Shown in pieces: positions 53,874-63,933 of a stretch of DNA of 64,000 nucleotides. The stretch covers positions 58,067-122,066 of the forward strand of contig CAUBDX010000002.1 in the NCBI GenBank assembly GCA_958434805.1, written 5' to 3'. Every line of letters begins with the position of its first letter. Position 1 is the stretch's first letter. The notes below the pieces were generated by a model. That model did no database searches. It saw only the letters and a list, made by a program, of their open reading frames with translations, and was not told where the DNA came from. This stretch comes from an uncultured Phocaeicola sp. GTDB lineage: Bacteria; Bacteroidota; Bacteroidia; Bacteroidales; Bacteroidaceae. The position numbers and the translations under genes are program-made.

Positions 53874-56800
53874 TTAGAAACCAAGAGTTACATTAAACAG
53901 GTAAGAACGTGATGTCGGAGCTGACGAGTTCTCCAAACCTGTTGCATTAGTGCTTGTAGCATATACTGATTCCGGATCAATACCGTCCAAATGGCTTGAA
54001 ATCATCCATACATTATTTACGGTGAAACCAAGCTTAACCTGTTGGAACGGAGTCTTTTTCAACATAGATGACGGGAAACGATAACTCAAGGCGATGTTAC
54101 GCAAACGGATGTTGGTTGCATCATAAATATAAGCTTCCGAAATACCGGCGCGACCTGTAGCCAAAGCTTTGTAATAACGTTCTAAAGAAACACTTTGATC
54201 ATTTACCTTATAACCGTTGCCATCTTTGATAACTCCCGCTACAACGATATCCTCACGTTTACCGCCTGGAGCAGTACATTCGGCAATACCACTACGTTGC
54301 AAGTTCATATTGGTGAATGAGAAAATATCGCCACCAAAACGTCCGTCAATCAGGAAACTAAGTGTGAAGTTTTTATAATTAAATGTATTTGTCCATCCTA
54401 ATAGGAAGTCAGGCTGTTGTTCACCAATCTTATGCTTGTCACTAGTGGCCTGTGGCAGTCCTGATTCATTGAGTAATAATTGTCCTTTAAATTCTCCTTC
54501 TTCTACTCGTTGATATTTGGTACCCCAGATTTCACCATAAGCACCTCCCGCAACTGCATAAACCTGTAATGCGTCAGAACCTCCTAAAGCATACTGCATA
54601 CCTGGTTTTCCCGGTAATAATTCAATAATCTTACTCTTGTTCTGAGAGAAGTTCAACTGAGTATCCCAACTAAATTGAGCTGTTTCGATAGGGCGTGCAT
54701 TCAACATGATTTCAATACCGGTATTTTGAATGTTACCTGCATTTACTTTCATGTTATCATAACCGGAAAGGTTATTTAAAGGAATATTCATTAACTGGCG
54801 TTTTGCGTTTGTCTTGTACCATGCAAAGTCAACTCCTAAACGGTTATTGAAGAATTTCAATTCAGCACCGGCTTCCCAAGAAGTAATCAACTCGCTGCGT
54901 ACATCTGCATCGTATTTGGTTTTTCCTTGTCCGGCAGTTGTATTGCCATTAGGGTCTGAACCAATACTATATGTATTATATAACTGATATGCATCCATAT
55001 CGTTACCTACTTGTGCAAAAGATGCACGTGCTTTAGCATAAGTAAACCATTCGGGCATGCCTTTGCCTACTTTACCCACCATATCACTGATCACCCATGA
55101 CAATGAAACAGACGGATAGAAGAATGAACGGTTTTCTTTATTCAAAGCTGATGACCAGTCATTACGGAAAGTTGCATCCAAGAATGCCCAACCATTATAG
55201 TTGATCCCAAGAGTTCCATACAAAGAATTGATTTTTTTATGAATATAGGTTTCGGTTATTGACAAATCTTTTTTGTCACCATTGGCTAAAGAGAATAAAT
55301 CGGGCGCAGTCAATTTTCCCATAGAATTATCCAAACCTGTAGATTTTCTTTCCATTAAGTTACCACCAAAAGAGAAATTACCACCAAATTTTCCAAACAA
55401 TTCATCTTTATGGCCACTGATCAAAAAGCTGAAATTATTTTCGAAGAACTTTTTCTCACTAGTGCTGTAACGGCTGTTCTTATTATTAGTAGGACTTCCT
55501 GCATACAATTTCTCTTCACCCTCAGTGAAATACATATCACTACCGGCTTTGATTTCAGCATCCAGCCAATCTGTAAATTTGTACTTCAATGATCCGTTCA
55601 TCAGGAAACGATTGCGGCTATCTTTATTGGGATTATAATCTTTAGACCAATAAGGGTTGATACCCCCTTTACTCCACCAGATCATTTCACCGAATTCGTC
55701 TTTGACAGGGCTGGAAAAGTCACGGATGTCAATAGTCGTAGGCATATTGAAAATAGTATAAAATGCATTATTCCCACGTGCACCACTGATAGGGCGGTTT
55801 TCTGCGAGGGTATTGATGTATTGTACTTTTGCATCAATGCTCCAACGATCATCTTTACCAAAAGTAGAAGATGCACGCAAAGTTAAGTTTGTACGGCTTA
55901 AGTTAGCACCCGGTATCATGCTGGAGTCATCCATACGATTCAATGAAGTGTAAATGGATGTTTTATCATACTGCTGCTGGAATGATATGCTTTCTGATAA
56001 GTTCACACCTGTATCAAAGAAATTTTTTACGTTATCAAAGATTTGCATATTTGCAGTTGTACCATCCCATTTTGTATAGCTTTGCCCTGTTACTTCAGGT
56101 CCCCAGCTATAGCTGTTAGTTGAGTCGAACACGCCATTCTCACCTTGTCCAAAGGCTTTTTGGCGTTTAGGGAGCATAAATGTTGTCTCAGCGGAAACTG
56201 AACCAGAGATGGTGATACCCAAACCTTCACGCTTTGTTCCTTTTTTAGTTGTAATCAAAATAACACCATTACCGGCACGAGAACCATAAAGTGCAGCAGC
56301 TGACGCACCTTTCAACACAGACATGGACTCAATATCTTCAGCATTAATATCTGAAAGTCCATTACCCATATCCAATGTCGGGTTATCAATATCATTATTA
56401 CTTGCTCCTGTAAAGTTATCCATTGGCACACCATCGACAACAATTAACGGCTGGTTCAAACCTGTTACAGAATTCGCACCACGAAGCTGGATTTTGGAAG
56501 AACCGCCAGGACCATTACTTGAACGGATAATCTGGACACCTGAAACTTTACCTGTCAAAGCATTTGCGAGGTTCGTTTCACGAGCTTCAAGTAACGCGTC
56601 ACCTTTTACCTCCTGCATGGCATAACCCAGTGCTTTTTTCTCACGTTTGATACCAAGAGCAGTCACTACAACTTCACCCAATGTTTGTGTGTCATCCTGT
56701 AAAGTTACATTCATGGGTTGTCCATCCCAAGGAATCTCTACTGTTTGATAACCTACAAATGAAATTTGAATGATATCCCCTTTTTTCACATTGGATAAAG

Positions 56801-57029
56801 AGAAGTCGCCATCAAGTCCGGTTATCGTACCATTAGTCGTACCTTTCACTACTACAGACGCACCGATAACGGTTTCACCTGTAGCATCTACTACGACTCC
56901 CTTACACGTCCCTGTCTGTTGTGTGATTTTCACATCGGCAACGCCGGGATTGGCGACCGCGTATGCTGCTCCTGTAGAGGCACCCATTAGGAACAGCAAC
57001 ATACTGACTGATTTTAGTCGTTTTAACAT
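53874..57029 (-). CDS. SusC/RagA-type TonB-linked outer-membrane transporter
   Basis: A 1051-residue TonB-dependent importer. Signal peptide (LLFLMGASTGAAYAVA), carboxypeptidase-regulatory-like domain (about 42-110), LGEVVVTALGIKREKKALGY, plug (about 120-235; PLIVVDGVPMDNF, VLKGASAAALYGSRAGNGVI) and barrel ending in FNVTLGF. The first 40 codons and the 67-bp leader are nearly identical to those of the SusC gene at 60541-63933 although the rest of the two proteins differs clearly. The ATPase gene lies upstream, separated by a strong terminator, so this operon needs its own promoter. Confidence 0.96.
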   Translation of the reverse strand: MLKRLKSVSMLLFLMGASTGAAYAVANPGVADVKITQQTGTCKGVVVDATGETVIGASVVVKGTTNGTITGLDGDFSLSNVKKGDIIQISFVGYQTVEIPWDGQPMNVTLQDDTQTLGEVVVTALGIKREKKALGYAMQEVKGDALLEARETNLANALTGKVSGVQIIRSSNGPGGSSKIQLRGANSVTGLNQPLIVVDGVPMDNFTGASNNDIDNPTLDMGNGLSDINAEDIESMSVLKGASAAALYGSRAGNGVILITTKKGTKREGLGITISGSVSAETTFMLPKRQKAFGQGENGVFDSTNSYSWGPEVTGQSYTKWDGTTANMQIFDNVKNFFDTGVNLSESISFQQQYDKTSIYTSLNRMDDSSMIPGANLSRTNLTLRASSTFGKDDRWSIDAKVQYINTLAENRPISGARGNNAFYTIFNMPTTIDIRDFSSPVKDEFGEMIWWSKGGINPYWSKDYNPNKDSRNRFLMNGSLKYKFTDWLDAEIKAGSDMYFTEGEEKLYAGSPTNNKNSRYSTSEKKFFENNFSFLISGHKDELFGKFGGNFSFGGNLMERKSTGLDNSMGKLTAPDLFSLANGDKKDLSITETYIHKKINSLYGTLGINYNGWAFLDATFRNDWSSALNKENRSFFYPSVSLSWVISDMVGKVGKGMPEWFTYAKARASFAQVGNDMDAYQLYNTYSIGSDPNGNTTAGQGKTKYDADVRSELITSWEAGAELKFFNNRLGVDFAWYKTNAKRQLMNIPLNNLSGYDNMKVNAGNIQNTGIEIMLNARPIETAQFSWDTQLNFSQNKSKIIELLPGKPGMQYALGGSDALQVYAVAGGAYGEIWGTKYQRVEEGEFKGQLLLNESGLPQATSDKHKIGEQQPDFLLGWTNTFNYKNFTLSFLIDGRFGGDIFSFTNMNLQRSGIAECTAPGGKREDIVVAGVIKDGNGYKVNDQSVSLERYYKALATGRAGISEAYIYDATNIRLRNIALSYRFPSSMLKKTPFQQVKLGFTVNNVWMISSHLDGIDPESVYATSTNATGLENSSAPTSRSYLFNVTLGF

Positions 57030-57079
57030 AGCTGTGATTTTTTTTAAAGTTTATTGAAAATCAAGTAATTCCGTTTCCT

Positions 57080-57096
57080 TAGTTCCTTCAGAACTA
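57080..57096 (-). promoter_or_regulatory. Leader hairpin of susC, copy 1
   Basis: TAGTTC-CTTCA-GAACTA, perfect 6-bp stem and 5-nt loop, about 50 bp before the susC start. The same hairpin at the same distance is found in the other susC leader (63984-64000). Confidence 0.5.
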
Positions 57097-57152
57097 CTCT
57101 TACAGCTATATATCTGAATATCAGTGCGTTTTATTTTTATGCCTCAAAAAGA

Positions 57153-57198
57153 AAAATTGTATTTAAAAGTCTATAGAAGGACTTTTAAATACAATTTT
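57153..57198 (-). terminator. Strong terminator after the ATPase gene
   Basis: Perfect 19-bp arms (57153-57171 and 57180-57198; AAAATTGTATTTAAAAGTC and inverse) with an 8-nt loop, then a T-rich run on the reverse strand. It lies 27 bp after the ATPase stop and ahead of the susC leader. Confidence 0.85.
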
Positions 57199-57224
57199 CT
57201 ATCTATTTTCTACCGAAAAGAGTA

Positions 57225-58442
57225 CTAATATAGAAAGCCGAATAGCCATAATGGTATTTTATTATTTATTCCATACTCTATATCATCAGCGACAATATAT
57301 GCATCAGAAAGTCCATTTATTTGTTGTTTACCTTTATGTCTACCACCGACTTCAAAAGTATAGCGTCCATCAATAAAGAAATCACTCTCTTTAGAAACGT
57401 TTATTTTGTGGCAATAACGCAATTGGTTGGCAAAAAAAGTTTCCCTGACATTTCCAATATCAATCTGACTGGCAGACAATGCATACATTAAATTAGGATT
57501 CTCCAAAAACAGTTTATCAGGTTTTTGCAAGCGGCTTATGCCGGAGCCTTCTTTTTGGAGATTCATAGTCAGACAGCTGTCATGGAGGGCATCCAGATAG
57601 GCCAGCAATGAATTACGCGAGATTCCTATCCGTTCACTTAGTTTGCTGACATTAGGAATAAAAGGCGCCGACTCTGCAATGATATATAGTAACTGCTTAA
57701 TTTTAGTTGTATATGAAATATCAACCCCTCTTAATTGTGGAATCTCCAATTCCACAATCAGATTGACCACTTCATTTATTCTTGAATAATAAAGAGAGGG
57801 TAATTCATTGTAATAAGGATAATACCCATGTTTCAAATAATCAGAAAAATGTTTCAGAACTTTAACTTTGTCTACTATCCCGACAGATAATGCCAGATGA
57901 TTGTCCAATATATTATTTAAAGTCAATATCGGCAATGATAGTTTTTCATTCCAGTTTAAATACTCGCGAAAAGAAAAACCTTGCATTTCATAAACAATAG
58001 CCCGCCGGCTTAAATCCGATTTGGCATTTAAGATTTCAAGCAAGGACGAACCTGTAAAGACTACATGAAGTTCAGGTAAGTCATCATAAATATTTTTCAG
58101 TTCTTGAGACCAGTTGGGGTATTTGTGTACTTCATCCAGAAACAGATATTTTCCTCCCCGCTTTACAAAATCGGAAGCTAAATCATAAAGTTTATTTTCA
58201 CTGAACCAGATATTATCCACACTGGCATAAAGTACGGTTTTATCCATTGAAAGGTTCAGTTTGATATACTGCAACAATAAAGTTGTTTTTCCAACTCCCC
58301 GGGCCCCCTTTATACCGATAAGACGAGCTTCCCATTCTATCTCATTCATCAGGCTACGTACAAAAGAAGTATTCGTTATAGCCAGTTTCTTGATAAAGGA
58401 TTCAAATAATCGTTCCATTTCTTCTTTTTGTTTATCACACAT
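57225..58442 (-). CDS. AAA-type ATPase (AAA_14/DUF4143 family)
   Basis: A 405-residue cytosolic ATPase. Walker A is GARGVGKTT with Lys52; Walker B is YLFLDEVHKYPNW with Asp103/Glu104; sensor-1-like VVFTGSSLLEI follows. The middle carries a winged-helix-like part (SKLSERIGISRNSLLAYLDAL, about 265-300) and the C-terminus resembles the DUF4143 nuclease-like domain (FEVGGRHKGKQQI, about 360-385). The family is widespread, often encoded singly, with no settled function. It stands between two susCD operons with its own terminator, and is the only non-sus gene there. Met9 is an alternative start. Confidence 0.9.
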   Translation of the reverse strand: MCDKQKEEMERLFESFIKKLAITNTSFVRSLMNEIEWEARLIGIKGARGVGKTTLLLQYIKLNLSMDKTVLYASVDNIWFSENKLYDLASDFVKRGGKYLFLDEVHKYPNWSQELKNIYDDLPELHVVFTGSSLLEILNAKSDLSRRAIVYEMQGFSFREYLNWNEKLSLPILTLNNILDNHLALSVGIVDKVKVLKHFSDYLKHGYYPYYNELPSLYYSRINEVVNLIVELEIPQLRGVDISYTTKIKQLLYIIAESAPFIPNVSKLSERIGISRNSLLAYLDALHDSCLTMNLQKEGSGISRLQKPDKLFLENPNLMYALSASQIDIGNVRETFFANQLRYCHKINVSKESDFFIDGRYTFEVGGRHKGKQQINGLSDAYIVADDIEYGINNKIPLWLFGFLY

Positions 58443-58513
58443 TACAAAAATAGTAATAAATTGTTCATCATGATAAACAAAATGAGTTTTTTTTTAAAGT
58501 TGCAGCAATAAAT

Positions 58514-58561
58514 AATATGCTTTGCCGGTATCAGCATATCAAATGATTTTGGGATATAATA
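58514..58561. repeat. 48-bp dispersed repeat, copy 2
   Basis: AATATGCTTTGCCGGTATCA followed by GCATATCAAATGATTTTGGG, matching copy 1 at 51730-51777 with few differences. It lies between the ATPase start and the end of the next susD operon. Confidence 0.65.
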
Positions 58562-58600
58562 AAAAAGGAAGAGAATATATCACATAACCTCTTCCTTTTT
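58562..58600 (-). terminator. Terminator of the upstream susCD operon
   Basis: AAAAAGGAAGAG (58562-58573) pairs perfectly with CTCTTCCTTTTT (58589-58600), loop 15 nt. On the reverse strand it ends in a T run, 46 bp after the susD stop. Confidence 0.8.
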
Positions 58601-58645
58601 AATTAATAAACTTGGACTATCGTCATATTTCAGACTGTTTTTTCA

Positions 58646-60505
58646 TTAATTCAAATTAGGTCCTTCGCCAAATTGCGGATTTCCTTCATCTACCCATACA
58701 CGCTGAGAGTTTAGTTTGTCAGGATCTGCATTGTCAGTACCATAAGAGAACCCTTGCGCTTTATATGCTGCAATTGTAATATCACGCATCTGATCTGTAG
58801 GAGCAGGTTCGCTTACTTTGAAACGTCTCGGAATTAATGTTGAATAATCCAATAAATCACTAAATTCCTCCCAAGGTAATAATGTACTGTTTTTCATGGG
58901 AATACCGGAACGACGTACATTTATAAACTGATCAAGAGGGCTCATTATATAGTGGATGTACTGCTGAATATATACCTTTTCCAAATCAGATTTAGTATCA
59001 CCAGTTAATTTGAAAGCATCATGAGAGAGCATTTCATTAACCATGGTATCATCAATCTTAATAGTAGCATCGAGCGGGTCATTTACACAAGTACGTGAAT
59101 AATAAGGAACTTGATTGAGTTCCGCTGCTTTGTCATATACATAAGCAGATAAACGACAACCTTCTGTCAGATATTCTTGAGCCGATTTAGGTGCATTAGC
59201 TCCTAATAATTTAAATTCAGCTAATAATAATTGTACTTCTGCTGCTGAGAAATAAATGCCATACCATGGGGTTATTTGAATATCTTTATCAGGTGTTACA
59301 TCCGGTGCATCTGGATAAGTGAAGTCATAAATACCTTTTACTAATTCCTGATTGCGGAATGACAGCGCTTCATAATCTCTTGTTCCACCTGCGGAAGTTT
59401 TTAACTGGAACAATAAACCTGTAGGGTCAAAAATCCATTTGTTATTCTCTTCCAAGCCAGCACCAATCTTTAAAGGGGCTCCGTAATAACGTACCCATGG
59501 TTCGCCTGGACCTGTCCAGCCTTTAAATTTACCGTCTTCGATAATAGCGTTTTCGGCGATATAAGGAGGAATTTCTTTACCTTGATCCAAGAATGCTTGT
59601 ATTACAGCTCCGTTAAACTCATTCTTTGTGAAGGCACTTAACAGACGTGTGTCGCGGTTGTCTTTCATAAAGTCAATTAATAAATCATGTCCGGCACCTT
59701 GAGGGAAATCATTGTTCCAGTGATTGTTTGTTCTTCCGCGATTATAAATAAAATCATCAGTTGCGGATTCTAATATACCAGCCTGATTGGCTATGACTTC
59801 ATTTGCTATCTTAATGGCTCTGTTTCTGTCTTTATTAACAAGACGTGCTGCTAGCTTTAATTTTAAAGAGTTGGCGAATTTCGCCCATTTTTTGACATCG
59901 CCATTGTATATGAAATCCTGATTACCTAAGATATCGCTAATATTATTAGTCGTAAGATAGTTAATAGCCTCGTCCAATTCCTTCAACCAATAATCATATA
60001 ATTCTTCCTGTGTGTCAAATTTGGGATACAATGTGCCTCCATAACGAGCCATCTCTGCTTCCGTGTATTGAAGTGAGCCATACATATCGCTATCACCCAT
60101 TGCCAGAAAGACAGCTAAAGGATTACATAGATATTGAATATATCCATAACGTGCTTTATCTTCATCAGACATTTGAGAAATTTGATAACGTAAATCATTT
60201 ATCATACGTAAAGTATCGTATATATTCGATCCTGTACTACCTTGCTCGGTTATCAGATTAAAACTGTCTACATTACCACTTGGGCTAACAATACACTGTC
60301 CCCAAGCACCAATACGCGGAAAATCATAATACCATGCAGAATAATCCATCGGTTCGAATTGATATAGGCATTCCGTGAATAAAAAACGGATATTAGGAGT
60401 TGAAATGTCACCTTCACTTGAGTTTATATCTTTAAACTCATCGGCACAAGAGGATAAAAGTCCTGCACCTAAAATGCATGAAGCAAATAAATATTTTAAT
60501 TTCAT
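58646..60505 (-). CDS. SusD-like surface lipoprotein (SusD-like_2 type)
   Basis: A 619-residue lipoprotein (LLSSC20ADEFKD). Typical points are DEFKDINSSEGDISTPNIRF, WAKFANSLKLKLAARLVNKD, IYFSAAEVQLLLAEFKLLG and QYIHYIMSPLDQFINVRRSG. It follows its SusC by 35 bp. It differs strongly from the SusD at 51882, so the two loci probably bind different ligands. Confidence 0.94.
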   Translation of the reverse strand: MKLKYLFASCILGAGLLSSCADEFKDINSSEGDISTPNIRFLFTECLYQFEPMDYSAWYYDFPRIGAWGQCIVSPSGNVDSFNLITEQGSTGSNIYDTLRMINDLRYQISQMSDEDKARYGYIQYLCNPLAVFLAMGDSDMYGSLQYTEAEMARYGGTLYPKFDTQEELYDYWLKELDEAINYLTTNNISDILGNQDFIYNGDVKKWAKFANSLKLKLAARLVNKDRNRAIKIANEVIANQAGILESATDDFIYNRGRTNNHWNNDFPQGAGHDLLIDFMKDNRDTRLLSAFTKNEFNGAVIQAFLDQGKEIPPYIAENAIIEDGKFKGWTGPGEPWVRYYGAPLKIGAGLEENNKWIFDPTGLLFQLKTSAGGTRDYEALSFRNQELVKGIYDFTYPDAPDVTPDKDIQITPWYGIYFSAAEVQLLLAEFKLLGANAPKSAQEYLTEGCRLSAYVYDKAAELNQVPYYSRTCVNDPLDATIKIDDTMVNEMLSHDAFKLTGDTKSDLEKVYIQQYIHYIMSPLDQFINVRRSGIPMKNSTLLPWEEFSDLLDYSTLIPRRFKVSEPAPTDQMRDITIAAYKAQGFSYGTDNADPDKLNSQRVWVDEGNPQFGEGPNLN

Positions 60506-60540
60506 ACTAATTCAATTTTATATTGTTAAAGCATTATGCA

Positions 60541-63500
60541 TTAGAATTCGGCATTAATAGTAAACGTATAGTTTCTAATATATGGTTCATAACCACGGAT
60601 ACGGAATTCTGCAGATCTATTACCACGAACACTTTCCGGGTGAACGTTATTAGGCAATGAATTATATATATAGCCTACATTGCGTGCTGCTAAACTTAAA
60701 TTCAAACCTTTAGCACCAATCTTTGATGCTATGCTTTTAGGCATACGATATGACAATGTGATATCACGAAGAGCTATGTAACTTAACTCATGCACCCAGT
60801 CATCATTAACGACACCTTCGCCCCAAGAATTTCTAAACACATGATATGCACTAGCATGGGTCGGTTCGATAATACCTGCATCAATAGCTTGCTGATGGGT
60901 CATACCACTGATGTCATGTGATTTGCCATCAATACCTGTAGCTGAAGTACCCGGTGCAAACACTCCTTCTAAAATAACACCATCTTCATAGGTGATTCCA
61001 TTGCTACCCCCTGCATACTGACTTGTCCAAGTCAAACCACCACTTGCCGCATCACGATATTTTAAAGACGTTTTAGTCCAGCCGGCATTTGAACCGTAAC
61101 GGTTGCTATACATAGCTACTAAACCACCGATACGCATATCAAGACCTACATGTAAACTTAAATTTTTCCAGCGCAGGCTTGTTGACATAGAACCTAAAAA
61201 ATCCGGTTGCATATCACCCAATTCCTGAACCACTCCACTTCTACGTTCGTATACAGCACGACGCGTATCACTGTAGTTCAACAAAACTCGCCCTTGATCG
61301 TCACGAGCAGGAAGAATATCAGTCATTAACATACCATAACTTCCACCAACTTTAGCAACAGAACCAATACGGTAGTCATAGGCGTTTACTTGACCTGCAA
61401 GTGAAATATATTCAGCTGCATCCGGATGGAGTTCTACAATCTTACTCGTATTTTTGGTCCATGTGAAATCTAGTCCCCATTCCCAATCTTCATTTTGGAA
61501 AGGAATAGTATTCAAAGCTAACTCTATACCTTGATTCTGAATATTACCAGCATTAATCAATTGTGTACTGATACCTGATACCCAAGGAGTTGCTATTTCC
61601 ATTATTTGATCTTTGGTATTTTCTTTATAGTAAGTTACATCCAAATTCAGACGGTTTTTAAATGTACGGAAGTCCAAACCAATTTCCCAAGCATTTTTAC
61701 GTTCCGGTTTTAAATTGGAGGCTTTCATTATTGTATTTAAAGTATTGGTATAAATATTCCCGCCATTAGGCAATTCAATTGTACCAAATCCATAAGCCTG
61801 GTTTACATAATAAGGATCGGTATCATTACCTACTTGTGCCCACGAGCCACGAACCTTAGCGAAAGAGATCCATTCGGGCAATTGCTCACGGAATGTTTCA
61901 CTAATAATCCAAGAACCTGAAACTGAAGGGTAAAAATAAGAATGATTACCTGTACCATTAGCATAAACTAATGCAGAAGACCAATCATTACGTCCTGTAA
62001 CATCCAAATAGACTTGATTCTTCCATCCTAAATTTAAAGCAAAAATGGCAGAAAGCATACGTTTTTCGCTTTTCAATCCACCATCGGATTTTTTAGGATT
62101 CTTTGAGTTATCAACGAACCATTGTCCAGGAACCACCATACCTCCGTCAGTATTTACAGAATATTCATATCTGCTAGTATTATAATATTCAAAGCGTGCA
62201 AAGCCACCAATATAATAATCTTTTATAGTTTTGTTCCAAGTAAACGAGCCACCAAAAGTGGTTTGTTCCTTTGTGTTTTGCCAAATTTTATAATAGCCTC
62301 CATCATTGGCATATCCGGTTCCTAATTCTTTGTTATCACCACGATTGTAGTAATAATTCATATTAGCATCAGCTTTAAATTTCAGCCAGTCGGTTATTTT
62401 CATATTAACTTCAAAAGTAGGGCGTACAACTGTTTCTTTTTGGCGATAATCATATTTATCAATTTCGAACCAATAGGTTTTACCAGGAACATTTCCATAG
62501 ATGTCACCATAATCAGTACTTGCCACTCCACCATGTTCGCCGAGATATTTGTTACGGAAATATTGGGGGTCATAATTGGGAGTCCATGTTCCGTTTACGA
62601 AATTTTCACCGATATTGCGTGCTGCATTTCTTGGCGTTGAATTAGAAAAATTCACAGAAGCTGCAACATCTACCCAATCATTTAATTTATGTGTTGCTTT
62701 TACCAAGAAAGAATAACGCTCAAATGTATTATTCGGAGTAGTGGATTCAGCATGTTTATAAGACATGGAAGCATAGAATGTGGTTTTGTCATTACCACCA
62801 TGAATAGCTAGATTTGTATTGGTGTTGAAACCTATTTGATACATATCCAACATATTATTTTTATGTGGGGAATAAGTAGTCATTGTACCGTCATAATTTT
62901 CAATTTGACTACCGTCATATTTAGGACCAAATCCAGTTCCCCAAGTTCCAATTAAGGTATGTTGTCCAGCTGAGTTCACTTGGAATTGTGTTGGTTGCCA
63001 GATATTACCATCACCATCTGCGTCATAACGTCCTACATACGGACCATCACCATAGACAGTCTGAATATCTGGAGTTTTATATGCATGGTCGATACCGAAT
63101 GTTTGAGAGAAACTGATACCTAATCCACTACCACCCTTGCCACTTTTAGTAGTAATTACAACAGCACCATTCAAACCACGAGAACCATAGAGTGCAGTCG
63201 CTGCGGCACCTTTTAAAACAGAAACTGTTTCAAAATCATCAGGATTTAGATTTTTCAATTCATTACCATAGTCACTGGAATTACTCCCCCAGTTCAAGTC
63301 ATCATTACCAGATACATTATTATCCAGTATAACACCGTCTACTACATAAATAGGCTGGTTGTTATTGCCCATCGTGGAAGCACCACGGATTTGAATTTTG
63401 GCTGCGCCAAAGATACCACCATCTGAACTGGAAATTTCAACACCTGCTACTTTTCCTTGTAATGCAGTAACCGGAGAAATGGTGTTGGCTGCTTTCAATT

Positions 63501-63933
63501 CATCACCCCTTACTTCGGTAACGGCATAACCCAGCGCCTTTTCCTCACGTTTCAATCCTAGAGCGGTTACAACTACCTCACCCAACAATTGAGTATCATC
63601 TTTCAAAAGAACATCTAGAGGTTTCCCGGTCCATTTTATTTCTTGAGTAGCATAACCAACGAAAGAGATAACAATGATATCCCCTTCCTTTACATTACTT
63701 AAAGAGAAGTCACCGTCAAGCCCTGTGATAGTACCATTCGTAGTCCCTTTCACTACTACAGATGCACCGATAACACCTTCTCCCGTAGCATCCTTGACGA
63801 TACCCGTACATGTCCCTGTCTGTTGTGTGATTTTCACATCGGTAACGCCGGGATTGGCGACCGCGTATGCTGCTCCTGTAGAGGCACCCATTAGGAACAG
63901 CAACATACTGACTGATTTTAGTCGTTTTAACAT
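60541..63933 (-). CDS. SusC/RagA-type TonB-linked outer-membrane transporter
   Basis: A 1130-residue TonB-dependent importer. Same signal peptide as the SusC at 53874 (LLFLMGASTGAAYAVA), carboxypeptidase-regulatory-like domain (about 42-110; CTGIVKDATGEGVIGASVVV), LGEVVVTALGLKREEKALGY, plug (about 120-240; PIYVVDGVILDN, VLKGAAATALYGSRGLNGAV) and barrel ending in YTFTINAEF. It is about 80 residues longer than its neighbour, mostly in barrel loops. Its leader reaches the right window edge, so its promoter is not seen. Confidence 0.96.
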   Translation of the reverse strand: MLKRLKSVSMLLFLMGASTGAAYAVANPGVTDVKITQQTGTCTGIVKDATGEGVIGASVVVKGTTNGTITGLDGDFSLSNVKEGDIIVISFVGYATQEIKWTGKPLDVLLKDDTQLLGEVVVTALGLKREEKALGYAVTEVRGDELKAANTISPVTALQGKVAGVEISSSDGGIFGAAKIQIRGASTMGNNNQPIYVVDGVILDNNVSGNDDLNWGSNSSDYGNELKNLNPDDFETVSVLKGAAATALYGSRGLNGAVVITTKSGKGGSGLGISFSQTFGIDHAYKTPDIQTVYGDGPYVGRYDADGDGNIWQPTQFQVNSAGQHTLIGTWGTGFGPKYDGSQIENYDGTMTTYSPHKNNMLDMYQIGFNTNTNLAIHGGNDKTTFYASMSYKHAESTTPNNTFERYSFLVKATHKLNDWVDVAASVNFSNSTPRNAARNIGENFVNGTWTPNYDPQYFRNKYLGEHGGVASTDYGDIYGNVPGKTYWFEIDKYDYRQKETVVRPTFEVNMKITDWLKFKADANMNYYYNRGDNKELGTGYANDGGYYKIWQNTKEQTTFGGSFTWNKTIKDYYIGGFARFEYYNTSRYEYSVNTDGGMVVPGQWFVDNSKNPKKSDGGLKSEKRMLSAIFALNLGWKNQVYLDVTGRNDWSSALVYANGTGNHSYFYPSVSGSWIISETFREQLPEWISFAKVRGSWAQVGNDTDPYYVNQAYGFGTIELPNGGNIYTNTLNTIMKASNLKPERKNAWEIGLDFRTFKNRLNLDVTYYKENTKDQIMEIATPWVSGISTQLINAGNIQNQGIELALNTIPFQNEDWEWGLDFTWTKNTSKIVELHPDAAEYISLAGQVNAYDYRIGSVAKVGGSYGMLMTDILPARDDQGRVLLNYSDTRRAVYERRSGVVQELGDMQPDFLGSMSTSLRWKNLSLHVGLDMRIGGLVAMYSNRYGSNAGWTKTSLKYRDAASGGLTWTSQYAGGSNGITYEDGVILEGVFAPGTSATGIDGKSHDISGMTHQQAIDAGIIEPTHASAYHVFRNSWGEGVVNDDWVHELSYIALRDITLSYRMPKSIASKIGAKGLNLSLAARNVGYIYNSLPNNVHPESVRGNRSAEFRIRGYEPYIRNYTFTINAEF

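Noticed and set aside
57225..58442. ATPase as half of a toxin-antitoxin or defence system
   Set aside because: No partner gene is adjacent on either side; only susCD genes and terminators are found there.
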